Positions 1-8,007 of a stretch of 17,468 nt of DNA are shown piece by piece (positions within the stretch are counted from its first letter, which is position 1; each line of letters opens with the position of its first letter). The stretch is from Gemmatimonadota bacterium (GTDB lineage Bacteria; Gemmatimonadota; Gemmatimonadetes; Gemmatimonadales; GWC2-71-9): NCBI GenBank assembly GCA_016880225.1, contig JAEHDT010000146.1:1-17468 (forward strand), given 5' to 3'. Made by a program: the position numbers and the translations under genes. The notes under the pieces are model-generated. The model was not told where the DNA came from. It did no database searches and saw only the letters and a list, made by a program, of their open reading frames with translations.

Positions 1-592
1 CCGGCGCCCGCGTCGCGACCGGCGTCCAGCGCTCGCGCACTACGCCGAGCAACGGCACGCCCCGCTCGAGCGCCGCCGTGATGCCCTGGCCGATCGACGA
101 CTCCGGCTCGTAGCCGTCGGGCGACAGCACGATCAAGCCGTCCGGCACGGTCGAGAGCCGCGCCAGCGCGCCGGCGGAGAGATAGAGGAGCAGCACCGCG
201 CCTTCAACGCGGAAGCCGCCGTGTAGCTTCTTCCACCGCGGATTCGCGAACAGATCGCCCGGGTGGGCCGTCGCCGCGCCCGCGGCGATGAAGAACACGC
301 GGTCCACCTGGTGCGCCGCCTTGGTCAGCGACACATCGTACTCGAACGCGTCCACGATCCCCTCGGTGGGCGAGAGGCCCACCGTCTCGTGCAGCGCGGG
401 CTGCTCGAGCCACAAGTCCACCAGCGCCACGCGGCGGTCGCCCTGCGCGGCGGCGCGGGCCACGTCCCACGCCGCGCCGGCCGCCCACTTCAGGTCTCCC
501 GTCGCCGGGACCAGGGCCACCAGGGCCTGTTCGGCGACCAGGGACGGCACCAATGCGTCGAGGCGCGAGCGCGGCAGCGGGCGGACGGTCAC
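1..592 (-). CDS. CpsD/MinD-like P-loop protein with degenerate nucleotide-binding motifs (3' end cut by window edge)
   Basis: 197 codons are visible, read from a GTG at 592 that overlaps the TGA of the upstream SPOR gene (GTGA, 4 bp), so translation is probably coupled. The layout follows the CpsD/BY-kinase and ParA/MinD fold: a strand and P-loop region near residues 24-36 (VPATGDLKWA), then VALVDLWLEQPALHETVGL (55-73), matching the family's 'LLIDADLRRPSLHKLFGL' segment, then a 'FFIAAG' strand (100-105) and a hydrophobic strand at 132-138. Key residues are missing. The Walker A GxGK[ST] reads GDLKW, and the Walker B aspartate position reads LLLYLS. Asp59 of the A' motif is kept. I infer a non-hydrolysing or weakly binding relative, perhaps a scaffold acting with the envelope proteins encoded upstream. 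The C-terminus lies outside the window, so a Tyr-rich tail cannot be judged. Confidence 0.72.
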   Translation of the reverse strand, partial: MTVRPLPRSRLDALVPSLVAEQALVALVPATGDLKWAAGAAWDVARAAAQGDRRVALVDLWLEQPALHETVGLSPTEGIVDAFEYDVSLTKAAHQVDRVFFIAAGAATAHPGDLFANPRWKKLHGGFRVEGAVLLLYLSAGALARLSTVPDGLIVLSPDGYEPESSIGQGITAALERGVPLLGVVRERWTPVATRAP

Positions 593-2034
593 GGCGTCGG
601 CTGGTAGATCCAGAAGGGACGGCCGAGCTTGCGACCGATCGCTTCGGCCTGGGCGCGCGTGGGGTAGGGACCGAGCACCACGCGGTAGCCATCGTCGGGA
701 TTGGCCGGCTCGAGCACGCGCGCCGCCAGCCCCGCCCGCGTGAGCTGCTGCGCCATCTCCGACGACCATGCCTCGTTCTGCGACGTCGACACCTGCACGT
801 ACATCGGGCCCTCCGGGCCCGCCGTGTCGGCCGACTGCGCGGCCGGCGCATCCGCGTCGGCGAAGGCGCCGCGATAGCCGCCCCGCGGCCGCCACGACGT
901 AAGCACCCAGAGGTCGGCGGCGCCTCCCTTGGCGCGCCCCGCCTCGATCAGCGAGTCGGCGCGGTAGGCGACGACGTCGTCTCCCTGGCGCACCAGCAGG
1001 GCGCCGTCCGGGGCGATAGCCGGCAGATCACCGCGCCACGCCGAAGGCACGGATCCGACTAGTCGCTTCACCGGGAGGTCCACCACCCACACCGAATCCC
1101 CGGCAGCTGGCTTGGCGATCAGAAACCGGCCGAGGGGGTCGAGCCGGATCGCCGCCGCGGGCAGCGGCAGGGCGATGCCGTCGATCTCTTCACGGTCGTA
1201 CCGGTCGATGGTCGCGAGCCCCGGCTCGGTGCGCCGTGCAACGTAGATGCGGTGGCCCGAGGGCGAGAACACGAGGGCGCGCGGGTGGTCGGACAGCTGG
1301 ACGAACGCCGGCTCGCGCCGGCCCAGAGGGTCCATCAAGACCACGCCCGAGTCGGCGGCGACGCCGACCAGGTCTCCCCACCGCGTCGCCGCGACGTCGC
1401 TGCCGCTCGGCAGCGGCCGGCTCGTGGCCGGCTGATCGGCGGCGGCGGTCACGAGGCTCGGCGGGTCGGCGACGATGAGCCGCTGGTCGGCGGCGGCGAA
1501 GAGCTGTTGGGGGACGACCGGTAGCGGTTGCGGCCACGCGACCCGCACCCGCCGTGCCACCGACACGACACGCCCCTTCGCGTCGACCGCGTACACCGTG
1601 CCGTCGGGCCCGAGCGCGGCCTGCTCGACGCCCGTGGCCACCGTGTCAACGCGCGCGCTCCCCAGGTCCAGACCCAGCACGTCGTGCCTCGGGGGGGTGG
1701 CTTTCTTGGCCTTCTTGGCGGCCGTGTCCTTCCCGACGGCCATCACGTAGAGGAACTCCGCCTCGGCGTCGAGCCCGATCACCCGCACCACCGGAGGCAA
1801 CGTGCCCCGGACGACGGCCGGGACCTCGGCCATCCCCGGAAGCCGGTACACCCGGGGAATGCCGCCCTTGGCGGGGATGCGGATGGCGACGCCGCCGGTG
1901 CGTGCGGCGCCGGCGGCGGCTTTGCTAACCGATTGTGTGACGACTGGTTGCGACGATGGCGCCGCTGGCGCTTTGGACCGGCAGCCCACGAGCGCCAGGC
2001 TGGCGAGGAGGAGGTGCGATGCGCGGGTACGCAA
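589..2034 (-). CDS. Lipoprotein with beta-propeller and C-terminal SPOR domain
   Basis: The SPOR domain is clear in the last 71 residues (411-481 of the 481-aa form): MYVQVSTSQNE, an Ala/Leu helix, then YRVVLGPYPTRAQAEAIGRKLG. SPOR domains bind denuded septal peptidoglycan. The N-terminus is a lipoprotein signal (hydrophobic HLLLASLALVGC, lipobox LVG-C, Cys18). The middle, about residues 35-380, carries repeated blades of the YVTN/TolB type such as ALVFSPSGHRIYVARR. No ATG fits. I chose TTG at 2034 because it gives a standard 17-residue signal and a nearby GCGAGG; in-frame TTGs at 2049, 2058 and 2076 are alternatives. It follows the protease-barrel gene and overlaps the P-loop gene by 4 bp. 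A periplasmic or outer-membrane-anchored role at the division site is inferred. Confidence 0.85.
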   Translation of the reverse strand: MRTRASHLLLASLALVGCRSKAPAAPSSQPVVTQSVSKAAAGAARTGGVAIRIPAKGGIPRVYRLPGMAEVPAVVRGTLPPVVRVIGLDAEAEFLYVMAVGKDTAAKKAKKATPPRHDVLGLDLGSARVDTVATGVEQAALGPDGTVYAVDAKGRVVSVARRVRVAWPQPLPVVPQQLFAAADQRLIVADPPSLVTAAADQPATSRPLPSGSDVAATRWGDLVGVAADSGVVLMDPLGRREPAFVQLSDHPRALVFSPSGHRIYVARRTEPGLATIDRYDREEIDGIALPLPAAAIRLDPLGRFLIAKPAAGDSVWVVDLPVKRLVGSVPSAWRGDLPAIAPDGALLVRQGDDVVAYRADSLIEAGRAKGGAADLWVLTSWRPRGGYRGAFADADAPAAQSADTAGPEGPMYVQVSTSQNEAWSSEMAQQLTRAGLAARVLEPANPDDGYRVVLGPYPTRAQAEAIGRKLGRPFWIYQPTP

Positions 2035-2071
2035 ATGGCCTCGCCGCAAGATAGGCAACCGGCGAGGCCAT
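2035..2071 (-). promoter_or_regulatory. Perfect 12-bp inverted repeat over the start region of the SPOR gene
   Basis: Arms 2035-2046 and 2060-2071 (ATGGCCTCGCCG and CGGCGAGGCCAT) are fully complementary, with a 13-nt loop. On the transcript (minus strand) the hairpin begins 24 nt after the stop codon of the protease-barrel gene. Its 3' arm contains the GCGAGG proposed as the ribosome-binding site for the TTG start at 2034. No long U-tract follows, so a classical intrinsic terminator is less likely. An RNA element that limits translation or stabilises the upstream mRNA end is inferred. Confidence 0.6.
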
Positions 2072-2095
2072 GACAAGTGTTTTAGCGGTACGGAG

Positions 2096-5000
2096 TTAGA
2101 ACGTCGGGCCGAGGCTCACCGTCCAGTACGCGTTGTCGTGCGGCCGGGACAGCGGCTTGGTGTAGTCGAACCGTAGCACCACGAAACCCAGGAAGTTCAT
2201 GCGGATCGAGCCGCCCCAGCTGCGCAACGGCACGCGGACGTTCTCCGGGGAGTCGTTCGCGTCCCGCTTCCATTTGATGATCGAGTTCGAGTTCCAGGCG
2301 AGCCCGGCGTCATAGAACAGGGCGCCCTCGATCGGAGGCAGGCCCACGGGGAGGAACCCGAGCACGAGGCTCCGTGTGAGCGGGAACCGCAGCTCGGCGT
2401 TCACGGCCGTGATCTTCGAGCCGATGAGCTGATCGAGCTCGGGGCACCCGGTCTGCCCGGTCGTGCTGGTGGACCCGCTGAGACACTCGTGGTTGATGAG
2501 CGAGCCCGCCGTGTAGCCCCGGATCAGGTCCGTGTTCCCGAGGAACTGGGGGAACAGGTCCGCGTCCCGCCCGTAGCGACCGAAGAACACGCCGCGCAGC
2601 GCCAGCGTGAAGGGACGGGCGAAGAAGTAGCGGCGCCAATCGACCAGCCCGGCGGTGAAGCGCCACGCGCCGAAGCTCGGCGACGCCTCGAGGCGCCAGC
2701 GGGAGCCCGCGAACGGGCCGACCCACCCGAACAACGAGTTGTCGTGGACCAGGGCGAGCTGCGGCCCGTAGTAGCTGACCGACGGTCCGTGCACGGTCAC
2801 GGGGTCCGCGATGCCGAGCACGTTGCCGAACTGATCGACCAGGTAGTCCTGCTGCAAAATGGCCTGGCTGATGTTCGAGAAGTGAGCCCCGAACTCCACA
2901 CGCGTGAAGCGGCTGAACGGATAGAAGCTCTGCGCGAACACGTCGCGGATCACAAACCGCTCCAGCTGCGGCGTGAGGATGGCGGTGCTGCCGCTCGGAT
3001 CAGCGGGGTTCGGCCGGATGGTCGTCGGCAGGTAGAAGTACAGCGGCTGCTGCGACCCGCCGAGCGCCCAGTTGAAGCGGTGCGACTGATTGATATACGC
3101 GGCGAGCACCTGCGCTTCCGCCAGGCGGCCGTTGATCGATCCCGAGAAGACCATCGTATGGTTGCCCAGGATGTCGGACAGCGAGATGGCCGTGCCGCCG
3201 AAGAAGCCGCGCCCAAAGTTGTCGCGCTCGTACCCGATAGTGGGGCGCGCGACGTAGTCCGGCGTGAATCGCGTGTGGTATGCCTTGAAGGTGAACTCGC
3301 TCGTGTCCGGCAACGCGGGCGACGAGTCGATCAGACTCTTGACCGACAGGGTGGCCGGGGCGCTGGAGTCGGGCGTCTGGGGCGCGGCGCCTGACGAGCG
3401 GAATCCCGTGGGGGAGCGGTACACCGACGCCCCGGCGCGCGGGTCGGGAGCGGCGGCCGCGACCGCGGGGGCCGCGGCGACGGGGCCGGCGATGGCGCGG
3501 CGTCCGGCCGCCAGGAGCGACGTCACCTCGGGTGCCGGAGGAGCCTGGTAGGGCTGGCGCTTGAGGGAGCGGGGGTTGTCCACCGCGTAGACGTTGTACT
3601 CGCCGTCTTCGTAATAGGCGAAGGCCAGCCGGTCCGCTTCATGGGCCCACGAGAGGCTGGGCGAGAGCGGGGTGATGCCCGAGACCCCGGTGTACACGTC
3701 GGTCAGCTGGTAGATCTTGGCGTCGGACAGATCGTACAAGAAGATGTTGCTGATGCCGTTACGGTCGGAGACGAATGCGAGCGACCGGCCGTCGGGCGCC
3801 CAGGCCGGATCGATGTTCTTGCCCTGGTCCATGTGATCCAGGATGTCGATCGTGCCGTTGTCGAGGTGAAACAGCGCGATCCGCATGCGGCCGAACTTGA
3901 GGAGGTCGAAGTCGGTCGCGGGGCCGCGATCGGTGGCGAACGCGATCGTCTTTCCGTCGGGGGCCCACGAGGGCTGCAGGTCCGCGTACTTGTCCTTGGT
4001 CAGGCGGTGGAGGTTCGAGCCGTCGGCGTTCACCACGAACAAGTCCGAAATCCCGCCGTCGTACCCCGTGAACGCCAACTGCTTGCCGTCGGGCGACCAG
4101 GACGGGGTCGTGAGGCCGTTCAGCGGGATGCGGATGCGCCGCACTTCCTCGTCTTTCCTCACGTCGAGAATGACGAGGTCGTCGCGGTCCTTGCGCTTCG
4201 CGGCGATGGCGAAGTACCGACCGTCCGGCGAGAACGCGCCGGCGGAGTTGATGAACCGCAGGCTCTCGTAGTTGGAGTTCAGCGTGGACTTCACCAGGCG
4301 GCGCTTCACCTTGCCGGTTTCCGCGTCGGCGAGGTAGAGATCCACGAAGAACGAGTTCTTCTCGCTGAAGTACGCGATCTCGTGCCCGTCGGGGCTGAGC
4401 GCGGGCGCGAGATGCAACGTTCCTTCCGAGCGCTTCTCGGTGAGCAGCGGCTGGGCGATGCGCCGCGCCCGGTAATGGTCGGCGAGCTGCGGCAGATACG
4501 TGGTTTGTACGGCGTCGCGCCATTCGCTCATGAGGTCGTCGAGCGTGATCCCGACCGTACGCTTGAACGCGCCCTCAACCCCGCCCGAGACAGACGCCTG
4601 CAGAATCTGGCCGACCGCTTCATCCCCCCACTTCTCCCCGATGTACGCCCAGATCGCGTGCCCGAAGTAATAGGGGAAGACGCGGTCGTAGGTGAGATCG
4701 TCGAGTGTCGGAAGGTGGCCCTCGAGCGACGCATCACGCAGCCACATCGAGGTGTGCGCGTCGATCGGCCCGACCGAGAGGTACTCGGCCATTCCTTCTA
4801 TGAACCAGAGCGGCGGGTTGACGTTGACCAGGGTCTGCACGCCGGCGCCGATGCGGCCGCGACTGTACACGTCGTACTGGAATTGGTGCACCATCTCATG
4901 CCCGATGACGTGCTCCAGCTCGGCGTACGAGCCGGTGAACGGCAGCAGCATCCGGTGCTTCAGAAACTCCGTGACCCCCCCGAGACCCTCTCCTGTCGCA

Positions 5001-5299
5001 TCGAGAACGTTGGTCTGCTGAAAGTCCGACTGCGACGCGTACAGGATGATCGGCTTTCGGCCCTGGAACTGGTGACTCAGGATGCGCGACAGCCGCGCGT
5101 ACCACCGCTCCGCGATGCGCGCGGCGTCGAGCGCCGCGCTGCGCTCCGCGGGATAGTAGTAGATGTCAAAGTGCTCGGTCTGGATGATCCGGAAGTCGAA
5201 GGACTGGTACTGAACCTTGTTCTGACCGAAGTACTGCGCCACGAGCGGCCGCGCGCCGAACAGCACGAGCGCCGCCGCCATCCCGGCAAACCGTCGCAT
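2096..5299 (-). CDS. Exported metallopeptidase, TolB-type propeller and BamA-like outer-membrane barrel protein
   Basis: 1067 residues from ATG 5299, chosen because AAAGGA lies 8 nt upstream; ATG 5308, overlapping the rsfS stop as ATGA, is the alternative. There is a signal peptide (MRRFAGMAAALVLFGA..LVA-Q). Three modules follow. A gluzincin-like peptidase carries HEMVH (134-138) and a downstream Glu in WFIEGMAEYL (Glu172). A TolB/PD40 propeller (about 297-574) repeats motifs such as PSWSPDGKQLAFTGYD and PSWAPDGKTIAFATDR. A Pro/Ala-rich linker (about 583-652) leads to a beta-barrel (about 672-1067) of the BamA/surface-antigen type, ending in YWTVSLGPTF with a terminal Phe as expected of BAM substrates. 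No POTRA repeats are visible. The zinc-site residues are complete, so activity is plausible. I infer an outer-membrane anchor with a periplasmic protease and propeller; the substrate is unknown. Confidence 0.88.
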   Translation of the reverse strand: MRRFAGMAAALVLFGARPLVAQYFGQNKVQYQSFDFRIIQTEHFDIYYYPAERSAALDAARIAERWYARLSRILSHQFQGRKPIILYASQSDFQQTNVLDATGEGLGGVTEFLKHRMLLPFTGSYAELEHVIGHEMVHQFQYDVYSRGRIGAGVQTLVNVNPPLWFIEGMAEYLSVGPIDAHTSMWLRDASLEGHLPTLDDLTYDRVFPYYFGHAIWAYIGEKWGDEAVGQILQASVSGGVEGAFKRTVGITLDDLMSEWRDAVQTTYLPQLADHYRARRIAQPLLTEKRSEGTLHLAPALSPDGHEIAYFSEKNSFFVDLYLADAETGKVKRRLVKSTLNSNYESLRFINSAGAFSPDGRYFAIAAKRKDRDDLVILDVRKDEEVRRIRIPLNGLTTPSWSPDGKQLAFTGYDGGISDLFVVNADGSNLHRLTKDKYADLQPSWAPDGKTIAFATDRGPATDFDLLKFGRMRIALFHLDNGTIDILDHMDQGKNIDPAWAPDGRSLAFVSDRNGISNIFLYDLSDAKIYQLTDVYTGVSGITPLSPSLSWAHEADRLAFAYYEDGEYNVYAVDNPRSLKRQPYQAPPAPEVTSLLAAGRRAIAGPVAAAPAVAAAAPDPRAGASVYRSPTGFRSSGAAPQTPDSSAPATLSVKSLIDSSPALPDTSEFTFKAYHTRFTPDYVARPTIGYERDNFGRGFFGGTAISLSDILGNHTMVFSGSINGRLAEAQVLAAYINQSHRFNWALGGSQQPLYFYLPTTIRPNPADPSGSTAILTPQLERFVIRDVFAQSFYPFSRFTRVEFGAHFSNISQAILQQDYLVDQFGNVLGIADPVTVHGPSVSYYGPQLALVHDNSLFGWVGPFAGSRWRLEASPSFGAWRFTAGLVDWRRYFFARPFTLALRGVFFGRYGRDADLFPQFLGNTDLIRGYTAGSLINHECLSGSTSTTGQTGCPELDQLIGSKITAVNAELRFPLTRSLVLGFLPVGLPPIEGALFYDAGLAWNSNSIIKWKRDANDSPENVRVPLRSWGGSIRMNFLGFVVLRFDYTKPLSRPHDNAYWTVSLGPTF

Positions 5300-5304
5300 G
5301 ACCG

Positions 5305-5712
5305 TCATCCTTTCGACCCGCCCTCCGAGGATCCCACTGCCAGCACCGGCGCGTCGCCCCACAGGCGCTCGAGTTGGTAGAACTCCCGCAATTCCGGATG
5401 AAAGATGTGCACCACGAAGTCGACGTAGTCCAGCAGCACCCATCGTCCCTGTGCGAGCCCTTCGACATGGTGCGGCTCGATGCCGCGGGGTGCCAGCGCG
5501 GCCATCAGATGTTCCGCCATGCCCCGCACGTGCGTGTCCGACGTGCCCGACACGATCACGAAATAGTCCGCGGCGGCCGTCAGCCCCCGCAGATCGAGCA
5601 CGATCGGGTCGATCGCCTTGCGGTCGGCCAACGCCGCCGTCACGAGTCGCAGCGCCGCTTCCGCTTCCGCGCCCGCCCGGCGCGCCGGGCGGGCGCTGCG
5701 CCTGCTAGTCAT
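5305..5712 (-). CDS. rsfS: Ribosomal silencing factor RsfS (Iojap/DUF143)
   Basis: 135 residues, ATG start. The family core is plain: DPIVLDLRGLTAAADYFVI, then SGTSDTHVRGMAEHL, GIEPHHVEGLAQGRWVLLDY and VDFVVHIFHPELREFYQLERLW. RsfS binds L14 on the 50S subunit and blocks joining with 30S, lowering translation in starvation. The basic, Arg/Ala-rich first 15 residues precede the conserved domain. The gene usually sits near nadD; here it follows a fatty-acid kinase fusion by 10 nt and its TGA overlaps a possible ATG (5308) of the protease-barrel gene. No strong ribosome-binding site is visible, so coupling to the gene upstream is likely. Confidence 0.95.
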   Translation of the reverse strand: MTSRRSARPARRAGAEAEAALRLVTAALADRKAIDPIVLDLRGLTAAADYFVIVSGTSDTHVRGMAEHLMAALAPRGIEPHHVEGLAQGRWVLLDYVDFVVHIFHPELREFYQLERLWGDAPVLAVGSSEGGSKG

Positions 5713-5722
5713 AGCGTTTGGA

Positions 5723-7531
5723 TCATCCGTTTGTTCCGTCCTCGATCTGGTAGAAGACCCCCCACGCGCCGATCCCGGCGTGCGCCGCGATCACCGGCGT
5801 GATCGGCGCGGTCACGCACTGCCGCGGGTGGTACCGGGCCACCAGCTCGGCGGCGAGGTCGTCGGCGAACGCCGGGAGATCGGCGTGCACCACCCCCAGG
5901 CGCAGCGCCCGCGGCCGCCCCGCGAGCGCCCCGTCGAGACGTTCCAGCAAGCGCCGCCGCGCCGCGGCCGGCCCGCGGCTCCTGGCTACCGGGTGCACCG
6001 TGCCGTCGGCCGTTATGGCCATGATCGGCTTGATGTTGAGCTTGGTGCCGAGCCACGCCTGGACGCGGCCGACCCGCCCGGAGCGGAGCAGCCGCTCGAG
6101 GTTTTCCACCGTGAACAGCCCGCCCGACCGGTCGCGCACGCGCGCGAGCTCGCGCGCGATGTCCTGGGCCGCCCACCCGCGGGCGGCCAGCTCCGAGCCC
6201 AGCAGCACCAACAGGCCCTCACCCAGGCTCGCCGACCGACTGTCTACGACGGTGATGCGGCGTCGCTCGGGGTCGAGCCGCCGGGCCGCGGCCTCGGCGC
6301 TCGCGTGCGTGCCCGAGAGCCGGCTCGACACCACCACGACGATGACGTGCTCACCCTGCCGTAGAGCGTCGTCGTAAGCTTCCGCGAAGGCCTGCGGGGT
6401 GGGCTGGGACGTGCTCGCATCCGAGCCGGCGCGCAGCCGCTCGAAGAATTCCGCCGGCGAGAGCTCGAGCCGGTCGAGGTATACCCGATCCTGCAGGATC
6501 AGTTGGGTGGGCACGAGACCGATGCCGTGCTCGACCACCAGGGCGTCGGGCAGGTCGCACGCCGTGTCGGCCACGAGCACGACCGCGCGCTTGGTCCGGA
6601 GCGCGCGGTGCTGGGCCCGCACGTCCTCGGCCTTGGTGGTCTCGACGCTTCCCCACGTGCCGCCCAGCGCGAACACGGCATCCGGCGTGTCGGTGTGCAC
6701 GTGCGCCTTGAGGAGGTCGCCGCTCTTCAAGACGACGATCGACCCGCCCAACGGGCGCAGCGCCCGGCGCACCTCCGCGCCGTCGGGCAGGGCCGGCCCG
6801 CGCACCAGCAGCTCGGTGCAGAACCGGAAATCGCGCTCGGCCGTGACTTCGGCGGCGGCCGCGGCATCGGGCGCCACACGCTCCACCGCGCCCTGCGCCA
6901 CCTGGCCCTCTTCGATGAGTCGTTTGACGCCGTCCAGGAAGCGGACGAAGCCCTTCGCGCCGGCGTCCACCACGCCCGCGGCTTTGAGCGCGGCGAGTAG
7001 CTCCGGCGTGCGCGCCAGGGCGCGCTGGGCGCGTTCCACGAGGCGTCGCATGAAGACCCGCAGGTCGGATTCGTTCCGGGCCCGGTCGGCCTCGTCCGCC
7101 GCCTCGCGCGCGACGGTGAGGATGGTCCCCTCGACGGGCTCGTCGAGCGAGCCTTGCAGACGCTCGAATCCGGCGGCGACGGCCCGGGCGAGGTCGCGGG
7201 CCGTGGCCCTGGTGCGCTCGCCCAAGCCGTCCCGCAGGCCGAGCAGGAACTGCGACAGGAGCATGCCGGAGTTGCCGCGGGCGCCGCGCACGCTCGCCTG
7301 CGCCACGGCATCGGTGACGGCGGGGAGGGGGGCGTCGCCGAGGGTGCGCAGCGCCTGCGCCACCTCGTGCAGCGTGAGGCTGAGGTTCGTGCCGGTGTCG
7401 CCGTCCGGAACGGGAAAGACGTTGAGCCGGTTCAGGTCGTCGCGGCCGGCGGCCACCCAATCGGCCGCCGCCAGGAGGGAGCGACGCAACCGGGGTCCGT
7501 CGACGTACGCGATGCCGATGCGCGAGGTCAC
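5723..7531 (-). CDS. Fused fatty-acid kinase: FakA-type DAK2/middle domains joined to a FakB-type DegV domain
   Basis: 602 residues, GTG start. The N-terminal part is the DAK2 kinase domain of FakA/YloV, with LNVFPVPDGDTGTN (36-49), whose acidic residues hold the nucleotide-bound Mg ions, RGARGNSGMLLSQ (82-94) and GVVDAGAKGF (186-195). The FakA middle domain follows (FCTELLVRG 237-245; DLLKAHVHTDTP 272-283). From about residue 315 it is a DegV lipid-binding protein: VADTACDLP (320-328), TSQPTPQAF (374-382), SSRLSGTHASA (402-412), VDSRSASLGEG (429-439), LERLLRSGRVG (478-488). In Firmicutes FakB presents a fatty acid and FakA phosphorylates it to acyl-phosphate for PlsX/PlsY. Here one chain holds both, and the FakA C-terminal domain (about 200 aa) appears to be replaced by DegV. 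It begins 10 nt after rplI; the rplI-end AAGGA is far from the GTG. Confidence 0.9.
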   Translation of the reverse strand: MTSRIGIAYVDGPRLRRSLLAAADWVAAGRDDLNRLNVFPVPDGDTGTNLSLTLHEVAQALRTLGDAPLPAVTDAVAQASVRGARGNSGMLLSQFLLGLRDGLGERTRATARDLARAVAAGFERLQGSLDEPVEGTILTVAREAADEADRARNESDLRVFMRRLVERAQRALARTPELLAALKAAGVVDAGAKGFVRFLDGVKRLIEEGQVAQGAVERVAPDAAAAAEVTAERDFRFCTELLVRGPALPDGAEVRRALRPLGGSIVVLKSGDLLKAHVHTDTPDAVFALGGTWGSVETTKAEDVRAQHRALRTKRAVVLVADTACDLPDALVVEHGIGLVPTQLILQDRVYLDRLELSPAEFFERLRAGSDASTSQPTPQAFAEAYDDALRQGEHVIVVVVSSRLSGTHASAEAAARRLDPERRRITVVDSRSASLGEGLLVLLGSELAARGWAAQDIARELARVRDRSGGLFTVENLERLLRSGRVGRVQAWLGTKLNIKPIMAITADGTVHPVARSRGPAAARRRLLERLDGALAGRPRALRLGVVHADLPAFADDLAAELVARYHPRQCVTAPITPVIAAHAGIGAWGVFYQIEDGTNG

Positions 7532-7541
7532 TCGCGAGCCG

Positions 7542-7985
7542 CTATTCCTTGACGACGCTCACCTGAATTTCCGGGCGCACGTCCGGGTGCAGCTTGATCC
7601 CGACCCGGAACTCGCCCAGCTCGCGGATCGGCTCGGGGAGATCCACCTTGCGCTTATCCACGTGGATGCCGAGCTCCTCGAGCTTGCGCTGGATGTCGCT
7701 CGCGGTGACCGAGCCGTACAGCTTCTCCTCCTCGCCCACCTTCACGGCGAAGCTCAGACGGACGTCGGCGAGGCGGGTTGCCTCGGTCTCGGCGGCGCCC
7801 TTCTCGGCGGCACGCTGCCGCGCGATCCGCGCCGCCTCGAAGGCGATCTTCTTCTTGTTCGCCTCAGTGGCCGGATAGGCGAGCCCCTTGGGTAGCAGAT
7901 AGTTGCGCGCGTAGCCGTCCTTCACCTTCACCACGTCACCCGCCGCCCCGAGGTGCTGGACGGCCTCCCGCAGGATCACTTCCAT
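7542..7985 (-). CDS. rplI: 50S ribosomal protein L9
   Basis: 147 residues, the usual L9 length. The N-terminal rRNA-binding domain has the family signature GDVVKVKDGYARNYLLPKGLA (broken here by no gaps), followed by a long charged helix (NKKKIAFEAARIARQRAAEK) and the C-terminal domain (LYGSVTASDIQRKL, EFRVGIKLHPDV). The start is ATG 7985: MEVILREAVQHLG matches the family start, and GAGGAG/AAGGA lie upstream. A longer open frame to 8057 would overlap the membrane gene and is not needed. It sits in the common rpsF-rpsR-membrane protein-rplI order. Confidence 0.97.
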   Translation of the reverse strand: MEVILREAVQHLGAAGDVVKVKDGYARNYLLPKGLAYPATEANKKKIAFEAARIARQRAAEKGAAETEATRLADVRLSFAVKVGEEEKLYGSVTASDIQRKLEELGIHVDKRKVDLPEPIRELGEFRVGIKLHPDVRPEIQVSVVKE

Positions 7986-8007
7986 GGTCCTTGATCTCCT
8001 CGACGGT

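Noticed and set aside
3641..5380. Long plus-strand open frame (579 codons) antisense to the protease-barrel gene
   Set aside because: The translation is Arg/Val/Asp-rich with no recognisable motif, while the minus strand shows clear peptidase and propeller motifs. It is a GC-rich shadow.
5300..5443. N-terminal extension of the protease-barrel protein
   Set aside because: It overlaps rsfS in another frame and precedes a clear signal peptide, so the start at 5299 (or 5308) is preferred.
6399..7895. Long plus-strand open frame across the fatty-acid kinase and L9 genes
   Set aside because: It is rich in Ser/Arg/Thr without domains and runs through two well-supported genes on the other strand.
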